From assembly GCA_022419385.1 (NCBI GenBank), contig JAJUBI010000005.1, positions 496,001 through 560,000 on the forward strand: a stretch of DNA of 64,000 nt, in the 5' to 3' direction. This stretch comes from Paraconiothyrium sp. Pb-2020. Its lineage: Eukaryota; Ascomycota; Dothideomycetes; Pleosporales; Didymosphaeriaceae. This document shows positions 55,922 through 64,000 of this stretch, in pieces. The notes below the pieces were generated by a model. The model worked only from the letters and a program-made list of their open reading frames with translations. It searched no databases and was not told where the DNA came from. Positions within the stretch are counted from its first letter, which is position 1. Each line of letters begins with the position of its first letter. The position numbers were made by a program, and so were the translations under genes.

Positions 55922-56640
55922 TGAAACTTTGAAGGAGGCATGATCTATGCTACTGTAACGAGAAAATTGACGTGACGGAATGTACATAGATACTAGAATG
56001 TGGAAGCAACAGAACTTGGAAACATACCCAAATTCGTCCCTATTGACCGGGACCACAAGCGTCGCGCGTCGCATGGGTACTGTCGTTGTGGCAGTGGCAT
56101 TGCTGATGGTGACGTCAAGCGAACCATGGAGTGAAGTCGACGCGCCCCTTCCTCCGTTCTGTCTTGGTCGGATGTGCCTTCACTTTGAATGTTGTTTACG
56201 CCTTCACCCCTCTTATTTCCTGCTTCACGCGGAGCGCGTGCATCATGTCATGCTCGTACTTAAGACGCACACTGCGCCAGCCCAAGCGGCCTTGCTCTTA
56301 CAACCTACAACTACGGACTGTTTGGAACGACCCTCCGTGTCAAAACGTGCAATCCTCTTTGAACTCATAACGCGATTCGACTCGCGCCGTCCTCGCAACG
56401 CCGGATCGTGCGCCTACCTACAATAATCTTTCGCGACCCCTGTCGCGCAGCGAGATCGTGCCATATGGCAAGAGAACTGCGCCGAAGAAAAGCCTCACTT
56501 GGAGCTGATCCATCCAAATAGCCAACCCGTCATTTGCTTCTTTCCTTATCTGGAAGGCCGCCCTCAATCCAAGCGCGATGCGCTGAAGCTACCGCCTTGG
56601 TTCCTCGCGGCCACCACCTGAGCCGAGGAGGACTCTCCTC
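55922..56640. other. Intergenic, no gene seen
   Basis: 3' region of the NACHT gene and upstream side of the decayed GIY-YIG-like pair. The open frame 55980-56426 has no motif. Confidence 0.35.
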
Positions 56641-56746
56641 TTTGGATGCATTGATGGAAGTTGTTGATACCTACGACTATCCAGGTGTCCGTTTTGAAGG
56701 CAGATTGGGGGTTGCAAAGCGAGGTGAGTCCTTTGAGGCGTACTTA
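56641..56746 (+). repeat. Direct repeat module A, first copy
   Basis: About 105 bp (from TTTGGATGCATTGATGGAAG to GGCGTACTTA). It closely matches 57259-57379. Together with module C (57133-57256 and 57893-58010) it shows a head-to-tail duplication. Confidence 0.7.
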
Positions 56747-57132
56747 TACGAGGAAGCATACGTGCTAATCTCTGCATAGAATTCGCCCACATGCCCAGAG
56801 AAGAGAAGACTACCCCAAAAATGGCGTCACCTACCTCCACCTGATGTGGCTTGACGTCGGCTGCAAACGCTATGTGGGACAGGCCGAGAACGGGCACGAT
56901 CGCATTGTCTGGCGACATCAAACACCCAACGATCGCAAGAACCACCCCAGCCTGCACTACTCATACTATGACCAAGCACGGTCAGATGCGTTTCTCTTGC
57001 TCGTGTCAGATGAATCTCTTAAGCCCGGAACGACCATGAACATCCTCGAGATGTGGGGAAGTTTGCTATTCCTTGCCCTTCAACCGTACGATCTCCAGCG
57101 CAACTTACCCGACGTTCGTGCGTTTGCGGATT

Positions 57133-57256
57133 GACTTTGCGACCATGGCGTCAACGTGCAGATTCCACTCACCCAGGGACTGGGCTTCAACGACGGACCG
57201 CGATCCGGCTACTAGCTATTTCGCAACAGCACCGATGCCCTCAAGAAGGCGTACTA
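57133..57256 (+). repeat. Direct repeat module C, first copy
   Basis: Encodes the VQIPLTQGLGFND...RNSTDALKKAYY segment with an in-frame TAG. The second copy at 57893-58010 shares the GCAGATTCCACTCACCCAGG-type core. It lacks one G in that core and is shorter in the middle. Confidence 0.7.
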
Positions 57257-57258
57257 CC

Positions 57259-57379
57259 TTTGGACGCACTGGCGGAAGTTGTTGATACCTACATGCATCC
57301 AGGTGCCCATCCGGGTGCCCATTATGGAAGGCAGATTGGGGGTTGCAAAGCGAAGTGAGTCCTTCGAGGCGGACTTACT
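57259..57379 (+). repeat. Direct repeat module A, second copy
   Basis: Matches 56641-56746, with a small internal duplication (GGTGCCCATCCGGGTGCCC). It directly abuts the end of module C copy 1, so the two paralogues are joined without a spacer. Confidence 0.7.
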
Positions 57380-57892
57380 GCATATGGGGAGGACCTTAGT
57401 GATGCGCATTCGGAAACATGCAGCGATCCATCTCTGATTGGCTCAAAAAGCCAATAGGCAAACGAGCGCGGGATGCCGAAGATGAACAATCGAGTGCTAA
57501 TGACAAAGTTACTAACGATCTTGACAACTCCCCTCCAGAACGCAAACGATTTAAAATCCCGGATCTGAAGACCGCTTTCTTACTCACTGACACGGAAGAC
57601 GAGGACGAGGAAACACGGCAAAATGAGCGACATCCAGAAATCGAAGACAAAGCCATCGAAGAGCTCGAGATAGGCCAACGCTTACGCGACGACGCAACAC
57701 ATCCCTATGTCATCCTGGCTCACCTGATCCGTGAGGTCATTCCAAGAGATTGGCTCCGAAACAAGTCAATGCAGGCGCTGTACAAGGACGTAGCCTGCAA
57801 CGAAGAAGCCATCATCGCATCTTGCAAGAAATACCTGGCGCCGTGGGTATTGGAGGAATTTGAGATTGGACACCTACAACACGCTCTCGGTT

Positions 57893-58010
57893 GGACTTTG
57901 GGACCATCACACCAACGTCCAGATTCCACTCACCCAGGACTGGGCTTTAACACCCATCTGGCTACTGGTTGTTTCGCAACAGCATCGATGCCCTCAAGAA
58001 GGCGTACTAT
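57893..58010 (+). repeat. Direct repeat module C, second copy
   Basis: Partner of 57133-57256. It retains the Trp codon where copy 1 has TAG, but it carries two length changes that shift the frame. Confidence 0.7.
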
Positions 58011-58079
58011 GAGTCTCGGGTCGCTGCCCGGGATCAAGCGTCGCAAGCCGATTGGGAGTACAAGGAAGACCTTCAGTTG

Positions 58080-58283
58080 CGGACAACACTCCTAGGCGGA
58101 TAACACTCCTGGGCGGACAGCACTCCTGGGCGGATAACACTCCTGGGCGGACAGCACTCCTGGGCGGACAGCACTCCTGGGCGGACAGCACTCCTGGGCG
58201 GACAACACTCCTGGGCGGACAACACTCCTGGAAGTACAACACTCCTGGAAGGACAACACTCCTGGGCGGACAACACTCCTGGA
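58080..58283 (+). repeat. 17-bp minisatellite, 12 tandem copies
   Basis: Unit CGGACAACACTCCTGGG, 12 copies in perfect register by direct count. Variants are nearly all transitions (CAGC, TAAC, CTAGG), plus three units starting or ending with GGA/AGT. Because 17 is not a multiple of 3, each unit shifts the frame, and all three frames on the minus strand stay open. It lies exactly between two coding-like parts of copy 2. Confidence 0.95.
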
Positions 58284-58730
58284 AGGTTCTAAGTTTCCCG
58301 GAAAGTTCTGGGCACTGGGCAAAGGTTACAACGCCACACAAACCCAGTTCAAGATCTTCCGCATTCAAATCATAATGAAAACCAGCGACTACGAGACGGT
58401 GGTTCCGGAGACGGCCTACCTGCACTGCGATTTGCCCCCCGACGGACAACGACATCCCCACCGGGTTACCCGGAATCTCCTCAAAGGCACACATCCAAGC
58501 GATGCATGCCAATCCCTCGGAGTAAAATTTGGGGGTAACGCCCCAATGGTCAGGAATGGTATTGTTGGCTCACGGCTAATTCGGAGAACTACGTGAAACG
58601 TTTTAATCCTCTAGTGGATTGGTTGGATGACAAGACGGCATACTTCGATACGTTCCGAAAGCGCAGGTACTTTCCGCCAACGCAGCATTCAAACCTGCAG
58701 TGTAGCAGGAGCACCAGGCATGAGTACTAG

Positions 58731-60241
58731 CCTAGGGTCCATACCTTAGAGCACCATACCTTATACATAGATATACGATGATATTCCCCCCAGAGTCCCG
58801 GTCCATGTGACATCCGGTATACCTGAAAGCCAACCTTCCTTCCACGACAACATATTTGGATTCTTAGTGATAGCTTACACAACACCCTCCTGCAGGGTTA
58901 TATATTATCTCCGAGTTATTCACTTTCATCGTGATGGGATTCACTTCAGTATAGGACAATAAAGCAGGGAAAACTTCTGTTCAGGAACATCCAGTAAAGA
59001 GTATATAGATAATCTTACAAATCCTACAGAAACTGTAGAATCCTTGTCTAAGGATTTACAGCTTCAGATTTCGCGGTATCTCCCGCCGAGTCATCATCCA
59101 CGATGTCAGTATGTATCACACAAAACGGATATCATTGCGAGTTTCCATATCTTATAGCACCATCGTGACTTTCAGTGTCTTTACCTTGTGCGATGCTAGT
59201 CAATCATCTTCGCCTCCGTCTACTTGTTCCTGGGGGCATTGGCTCTATAGCATGCATAACGATCAAGAGATCTTTGTAACCCATTCCCTGAGTTCTACGA
59301 TGCGTGACCGCAGACTCCGCGGCGTGTCATGCAGAGAAAACATGAGCCTCAACCTCCCAGTGTTCGTGAGGCCGTCCATTTGGTGCATCAGCCCATGGAT
59401 TCTCCCACATATCGTGCTTCAGGCAAGTGCTGCCAGGCTGTGAGTTTCCTCACCCATGTTTTAAACGCATGATGATGCGAGTTACCCCAGGGTGGGCTCT
59501 GAGTATGTTGGATATCCCTATGATCACGTACTCGTGATCATTTGGTCTTGCGCGATACTGGATTAACCGTTTGTGGGCTGATGCACCTGATGTATCAAGT
59601 ATTCCATTATGTAGAACAATGAGACGCACTATGTACAGATATGTGCATATCCCATTCGTATTTGTGCCATGGTTCTTTCGTGACAGGATCTCGACCTTTG
59701 TTTCGGCTAGATTTGTAGGAATCCCCAAAGGATACGCTAGTATGCTATGGCCACGTGCTAAATGCGTTCCTGTCTCCCTGAGTGATTGGCGGACCAAACG
59801 ATTCATCAAGAAAGGTCATTGAGCGTAAGCTATTTCAGTTCGACCATGGTCTGTGATTGAGATCGCTCGGGGTATTTCATTTTCGCCACGGACGGAACCA
59901 GTGTCCGTGGGTCGCATACCTTGCGCTAAAAAGTCTGACTAGAAGCATAAGTTTTGGACTTGGCGCATATCTCTCCTGAGCACTTTGGCATTGCGAGGTC
60001 GTTGTGTACAAAGTCTGCCTGTGTTTATGGCTGTTTGTGGCTGTATGCGATATTGAAACAATATTGAAACAATGTGCTTAAACCTAGATACGAACGGCTT
60101 TTGTATTGCACATACAGGAAGTTGTGCAGCACTTTCTCACACTAGAAACAGTGTTATTGTAGAGTGCGTATTATGAGGCCTTCCTAGTAGGCGCAACAAA
60201 AGCGAAATGTTTGTTCAGTGTTGTGGTCCACGTGGGAACGG
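58731..60241. other. No gene seen
   Basis: Relatively AT-rich sequence with only short open frames. 59450-59809 (minus) and 59571-59822 (plus) overlap on opposite strands without motifs. Confidence 0.4.
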
Positions 60242-60264
60242 AGCGATGCGCGAAGCGCATCGCT
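60242..60264. repeat. Perfect 10-bp hairpin with GAA loop
   Basis: AGCGATGCGC, then GAA, then GCGCATCGCT: both arms pair fully. It starts at the exact base where the inverted tRNA-Gly copy is cut off. Confidence 0.9.
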
Positions 60265-60338
60265 TGCCAATCGCTAACTGGCCTTCTTTCGAAGGTGGAA
60301 GGCGATTATCCTACCGCTGGGCCGTGGATGCGGTCCGT
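60265..60338 (-). pseudogene. Truncated inverted copy of tRNA-Gly(UCC)
   Basis: The reverse complement matches 74 bases of the functional tRNA region, including 5 bp of upstream flank, with only two differences (both T in the real gene, C here). The anticodon arm and the intron are intact. The copy lacks the T-arm and the 3' acceptor strand, so it cannot fold into a tRNA. Confidence 0.88.
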
Positions 60339-60688
60339 GATTGAGCTTGAACTGAGAGTGAAGCTAGCACACAGTACTTGTTGTAGTTTATGATACTTTG
60401 GTCTCTGCATGAAGGACCTGGTAGGAAGATTAGCTATACAAAATAGCAAAGTTGTGTGGTTGGGCAAGGTAGCGTCGGTTAGTAGGGCTAACGAAGTGGC
60501 GATCCACCCACATCATTTCTGACTGCTCCACAGACTAGCCTGATCAGTGAGAATTTAGCGTATTCTCTGAGTGTGGGACAGTGCGGAACTCATATCTTTG
60601 GTGTATATGACACTGGTATATATTATATATTTGTCTTTAAAATGTCATCCAACAACATCTGCCTGAGTTAATTACTCAATTACGGACC

Positions 60689-60779
60689 GCATCCATGGTC
60701 CAGCGGTAGGATAATCGCCTTCCACCTTCGAAAGAAGGCCAGTTAGCGATTGGCACGGGTTCGACTCCCGTTGGATGCA
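60689..60779 (+). tRNA. tRNA-Gly(UCC) with intron
   Basis: The acceptor stem GCATCCA pairs with TGGATGC, with discriminator A. The anticodon stem ATCGC pairs with GCGAT. The loop gives anticodon TCC followed by A37. A 20-nt intron comes one base 3' of the anticodon, the standard eukaryotic position. The T-arm ACGGG-TTCGACT-CCCGT is perfect. A five-T Pol III stop lies 5 bp downstream. Amino acid identity is from the anticodon. Confidence 0.93.
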
Positions 60780-60783
60780 ATTC

Positions 60784-60788
60784 TTTTT
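60784..60788 (+). terminator. Pol III T-run after tRNA-Gly
   Basis: TTTTT five bases after the tRNA 3' end, the usual RNA polymerase III stop. Confidence 0.8.
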
Positions 60789-61713
60789 GGGTTTGTGGTG
60801 TTGCGGTAGGCCAGCCTACGTTTGCGCATGCGACAGTGACGCCGCATACGCGCAAAACCACCTTTTTGCTCTCATACGCATAAGACTATCGTAGGAATGG
60901 TGATTTGCTGTCGATCATCTGCTACAGTTCGGCCATCGCGTCGGCGCGACCGAAATCTTGAGGACGCGCATCCTTCCTCGAGGACTCACACACCAGAAAC
61001 CACCATGCGAGGGCCACCTGTCCAGAAAGTCGACCCCGCACACAAATATGTCTCGTTTCAAAACAATAATCAATGCATTCCACCCGCGGCACGGGCCCGT
61101 TTCAGTCCAGAACCGCGATGCATAGAAGCATCATACGGATTCAGGTGACGATGTGTGCACGCGATGACACCCAAATGTCGTACCTCAACCTTGGTTCCAA
61201 GGCAGCAGCCTCGCCAGCGCTGCCCCGATTGGTGTTGCGGTCGCCAGCCCTGTATTTGGCCCCGGGGACCATCGGGTTCTAGGTTAACTCCTCTCGGCTG
61301 GATGCGCTGTCGTTGCAGGCGGACGAGCCCGCTAAGGCTGCACATCCTCAAAGCGGGGAGTCGGTGTACTGGGCTGTCGAACGCCAGTCCTACCCACTGT
61401 TTGTGTGGGCGGGACGCCCTACAACACATATGATTGGCCGGTGACCGTTCGTGCTCACCGACGTGCCCTGGCGGCGGGATATGCGAGGACATGCGCCAAG
61501 CGTGGGACTGTGTCTTTTTGTGTCCTGCGAGATAGAGGAATCAAGATATATAAGGTGAGGAGGCGGCACATGTTGCGGCGAGTCTACGCAAATCTGTCCT
61601 GAAGTCTGACTCCTCCGCTATCGCGATCCTATTTCAACACGTCTCAAGCCCCGACTTTCAACAGCTGGAACCTGAACATCCCATATCTGCTTGTTCGACG
61701 CATACTGCCAATA
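60789..61713. other. Intergenic, no gene seen
   Basis: From the tRNA to the Ser-rich protein gene. A frame at 61070-61492 (minus) overlaps plus-strand frames of equal length and has no motif. The last 100 bp probably form the leader of the next gene. Confidence 0.4.
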
Positions 61714-62199
61714 ATGCCGTCCTACGACAACTTTCAGCCCCCACCACCTATTCGCACCGGAACGAGCGGTTCGCAGAAGTCCCAGTCCTCTGGCGCAGCA
61801 TCTCCAGACATGGCATCGCCCACCTCGATGTACTCGCGCTCGCCGACCAGCCCAGCCGAGGACTCGTTCTTCAATACCATCAGCGCAAAGATACGAGGAC
61901 ACTCGCGCAGTCGCTCTCGTGCGGGGTCACCGGAGCACTCCACCTCCGCCGCGCATCCCACCAGTGCAACATACGCCACACAGCGACCCAAGCAGCCACG
62001 ACATGTTTCCTCCGCTAGCCAAGGCTCCATTGGGACGTCCACAGCGAAGACACCGCGTCCTACTATGCCAACCACACCCTCAAGACGTAGTACGAGCAAC
62101 AGCGACATGTGGCGCGGGCGCCATTCCAACTCCTGGCTCTTCAACGACTTCTCCTTCACCGAGACCGCGAAGGGGGCGTTCGGTCGAAAGTCGTCGTAG
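61714..62199 (+). CDS. Conserved small Ser/Pro-rich protein
   Basis: Single-exon ORF of 161 aa from ATG 61714 (MPSYDNFQPPPPIRTGTSGS). The body is disordered and rich in Ser, Thr, Pro and Arg, with likely kinase sites such as SRSPTSPAEDSFF. The C-terminus RGRHSNSWLFNDFSFTETAK is compact and looks conserved: the G-R-H-S-N-x-W-L-F pattern recurs in short ascomycete proteins of unknown function. No membrane helix or catalytic motif. Function unknown. Confidence 0.75.
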   Translation: MPSYDNFQPPPPIRTGTSGSQKSQSSGAASPDMASPTSMYSRSPTSPAEDSFFNTISAKIRGHSRSRSRAGSPEHSTSAAHPTSATYATQRPKQPRHVSSASQGSIGTSTAKTPRPTMPTTPSRRSTSNSDMWRGRHSNSWLFNDFSFTETAKGAFGRKSS

Positions 62200-63307
62200 T
62201 ACAGCAACGCAGGCAGGAAGTCTGTGACTCATCTTGCGATCTTGGCCAGATAGCTGCTGGCAAGCTTCACACTCGCTGGGTGTCCGGTGGCCTTTCACGA
62301 CTCGTTATGGTATTGACGAAGACGGTATGGTAATCATGTTGAGTAGCCTGTCGCTGTTGCGTAATGCCCGCTGTATGGAGAGCAGTGGTTTCTGTCGCTC
62401 TTCCTGTTGTTGGTGCATGCATAGCCTGAGCGTTATTTTCTATCGCATGTATATTAGTGCAGAGTAATGATACCTAGTCCTACACGCAATTGCAGTCTGT
62501 TGCCCGATGTCGATGGGTGTTCTAGAGCGTGCTGTGATGGTGCGCCCTTATTGCCCACTACACATTAGAAAGATGCGAAGTGCAGCGCCTTCTCAACATC
62601 AATCGATCAGATGTCCGTAAGGAGTGGGGAAGTGAGGTTGAGGTTCGGGAAGTTACGCCGTCAAACCCACCTGTGCACTGCCCCCTTACTAATCTGGTGC
62701 CTTCTCCCACAGTAGCCGAAGGGAATAAGTCGCCTGCTGGTATTAGCACCTCCTACGAGTGAGCACCCCCGATATAGTATCTCATTGTAACTTTAACACT
62801 CCTCGTATAGTGAGTTGCCCTACGGTATATAGTCCTATATAGCACTTAACGACCTTCTGGATACTAGCCGACCTTGAGTTTGGAAGAGTGCCCGGGCATT
62901 CCCTTTGGCCTCTGTGTTATGTAACTGCAGGGTACTCAACCTGCAAGCTACCACGCTTCATTGAGGTACAGCTCGCACTCCCACATTTACAATGATAGCA
63001 GCTTTTGATATTCAAACCTCCTGAATCGCCCATGTAGACGCTTGTGCAACACTCAAGGGCCACCCACGTAACACTGTGCAAAGCGTATCTCAGAACCCCA
63101 AAGGAAGACGCAAAGTTCGCCTAGAACGAAGATCCTGTTACTGTTGTATACTATTCCATGGCGGAGTCGAAACGTTCACATTGATGAACATCGTGATCGA
63201 CACAACTATGTGATATGCCAAACCTATAAAGCCGTGATTGGTAGAGAAGCACTCTAATCGTGCTGGACAACAGCCAGTCCCGTGCTGAAGCTTTGTAGAA
63301 TATTCAT
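62200..63307. other. Intergenic, no gene seen
   Basis: Convergent region between the Ser-rich protein gene and the zinc-finger gene at the window end. No supported ORF or RNA gene. Confidence 0.4.
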
Positions 63308-64000
63308 CTACATACACATACAGGGAGACGAGCTACTAGCTGTGTCGAGCCGTGCCTTTTGTTGGCGTTCCGACAGATTCCGCTCCATGGACCAGATCAC
63401 TTTATTCTTTACAACCTCCCCGCATGGGCACGACCATCCGTCCATCTCTTTCGAAACTCTCTCCAGACATCTTGGGCAGCGCCACCAGGCCTTCCGAATG
63501 ATCTTGTTCTGCAACCAATGCTGATTGACGTTGCCCTTGGGAAGTGACCATATCGCCTCTTGGTGATCGTTGCTGAGATGGCTCCTGAGTTGGTCTTTGT
63601 GACGAAAAGGATTGCCACTGCCCGTTGAATGAATGCAATTGTGGTAATCACAGAAGATTTGCACCCCACCTGGCCAAATGAGCGGAATGCAAGAGAATCT
63701 TTTATGTCGCTCTAGATCTGCCCTTCGCTTGAACGGCTTCGCATTACACCAATCTGCGTATTCGCATGTATAACCGGACCCTTTATTGTGGTTGGCTCTT
63801 CTATAGGATTGTCAGCTATATCGTTCTCCATGGGACAGTCTTTAAAGACGTCAAGAAGGAGTTGAAACCCACCGTCGCCATCTTTTTGCTGATACGCCGG
63901 CCCTGGCGAGAACATCTACGACTTCCTTGCACGAGGCATCACAAGAGTCAGTCCTTAAAAGCCGCCGTATAACAGGTACAGCGTCTGTCCAATGAGGAAA
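63308..64000 (-). CDS. C2H2-type zinc-finger protein, 5' end outside window
   Basis: Minus-strand gene; its 3' end is at 63308. The last exon, from about 63790 down, encodes GSGYTCEYADWCNAKPFKRR-ADLERHKR, a C2H2 finger. A second finger follows (FCDYHNCIHSTGSGNPFRHK-DQLRSHLSNDH), then WWRCPRCLERVSKEMDGWSC-PCG with two more Cys pairs. This trio is typical of fungal C2H2 proteins that carry the fingers at the C-terminus after a long variable region. An acceptor (TATAG) at about 63795-63810 shows at least one upstream exon. The frames above it are not resolved. Probably a nuclear regulator; target unknown. Confidence 0.6.

Larger units (their letters stand above)
56641..57256 (+). pseudogene. Decayed GIY-YIG-like gene, copy 1
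   Basis: The frame from about 56790 encodes NGVTYLHLMWLDVGCKRYVG, QAENGHDRIVWRHQ, then NHPSLHYSYY and TTMNILEMWGSLLFLAL. The G-V-T-Y...YVGQA...R...H spacing is that of a GIY-YIG nuclease core, and the SLHY and NILE motifs fit a fungal subgroup. A TGA at 57132-57134 interrupts the frame, which then continues LCDHGVNVQIPLTQGLGF. A TAG at 57213-57215 stands where copy 2 has Trp (SGYWLFRNS). After it comes LFRNSTDALKKAYY. An upstream module (EVVDTY...GRLGVAKR) precedes a GTGAGT...CATAG intron, but its phase does not fit. The gene is clearly broken. GIY-YIG is a sequence impression, not a verified match. Confidence 0.5.
57257..58730 (+). pseudogene. Decayed paralogue, copy 2, with minisatellite insertion
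   Basis: The frame from ATG 57418 encodes MQRSISDWLKKPIGKRARDA, then an acidic/basic region and a helical part ending EFEIGHLQHAL. The opening (Q-x2-I-x2-W-L, then basic residues) loosely resembles a PCNA-binding motif; that is speculative. After about 57885 the reading must change frame twice to give LWDHHTNVQIPLTQ, LGFNTHL and YWLFRNSIDALKKAYYESR, which match copy 1. It then reads QADWEYKEDLQLRTTLLGG up to the 17-bp minisatellite (58080-58283). Beyond that, KFPGKFWALGKGYNATQTQF and, in another frame, GQEWYCWLTANSENYVKRF and NPLVDWLDDKTAYF look like more coding sequence, ending at 58730. A truncated protein from ATG 57418 could still be expressed (about 225 aa in that frame). Confidence 0.45.

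Noticed and set aside
58080..58283. Repeat array that could be mistaken for a CRISPR array
   Set aside because: The 17-bp units are directly adjacent with no unique spacers, in a eukaryotic genome.
59450..59822. Frames on both strands near 59.6 kb
   Set aside because: They overlap head to head and have no motif; likely chance.

Overview
This window is nuclear DNA from a filamentous ascomycete (Pezizomycotina). The evidence is short GT-AG introns of about 45-130 nt, an ergosterol C-22 desaturase (ERG5), EMC1, a Rsr1/Bud1-type Ras GTPase, a Zn2Cys6 regulator, and many HET/NLR-type and ankyrin/TPR genes. The mix looks most like Dothideomycetes (for example Pleosporales), but that assignment is an inference from family content only. 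Gene models below were built by hand from open reading frames, splice consensus and codon phase. Phase agreement was used as the main test.

Housekeeping and metabolic backbone. 0-1.3 kb holds the 3' part of a PHD-finger (Cti6-like) chromatin protein. 10.1-13.0 kb holds EMC1 and 14.7-15.5 kb the Rsr1/Bud1 GTPase. 24.2-26.6 kb holds a vWA-domain protein with a Pro/Gln-rich shell, and 27.6-29.9 kb a secreted GH36 alpha-galactosidase. 30.4-32.5 kb holds ERG5, divergent from a Zn2Cys6 factor at 33.2-34.8 kb. 47.0-49.1 kb holds a type II membrane GH17 beta-glucanase (btgC-like). 60.7 kb holds an intron-containing tRNA-Gly(UCC), and 61.7-62.2 kb a small Ser-rich conserved protein.

Self/non-self and accessory genes lie between these. 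They are an ankyrin protein with a fungal STAND-type N-terminus (4.4-6.9 kb), a tiny Kex2-type secreted Cys-rich peptide (7.1-7.4 kb), and a HET-domain gene (8.4-9.6 kb). A disrupted block of unknown, patatin-like and rhodopsin-like genes follows at 17-23 kb. Further on are a coiled-coil protein (35.8-37.6 kb), a NUDIX gene broken by one in-frame stop (38.6-39.5 kb), a STAND-N plus kinesin-light-chain TPR protein with no NTPase between them (40.3-41.8 kb), a frameshifted HET gene (42.8-45.3 kb) and a complete seven-exon NACHT NLR (51.4-55.9 kb). The right end has a tandem pair of decayed GIY-YIG-like genes with a 17-bp minisatellite (56.6-58.7 kb), an inverted truncated tRNA-Gly copy (60.3 kb) and a C2H2 zinc-finger gene that runs off the end.

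Recurring oddities are decay of accessory genes by single in-frame stops or frameshifts next to intact housekeeping genes, two GC-AG introns, and first coding exons of only 5-6 nt. No single unambiguous new system is evident. The best candidates for new biology are the Cys-rich peptide, the NOD-less TPR receptor-like protein and the decayed GIY-YIG-like pair.
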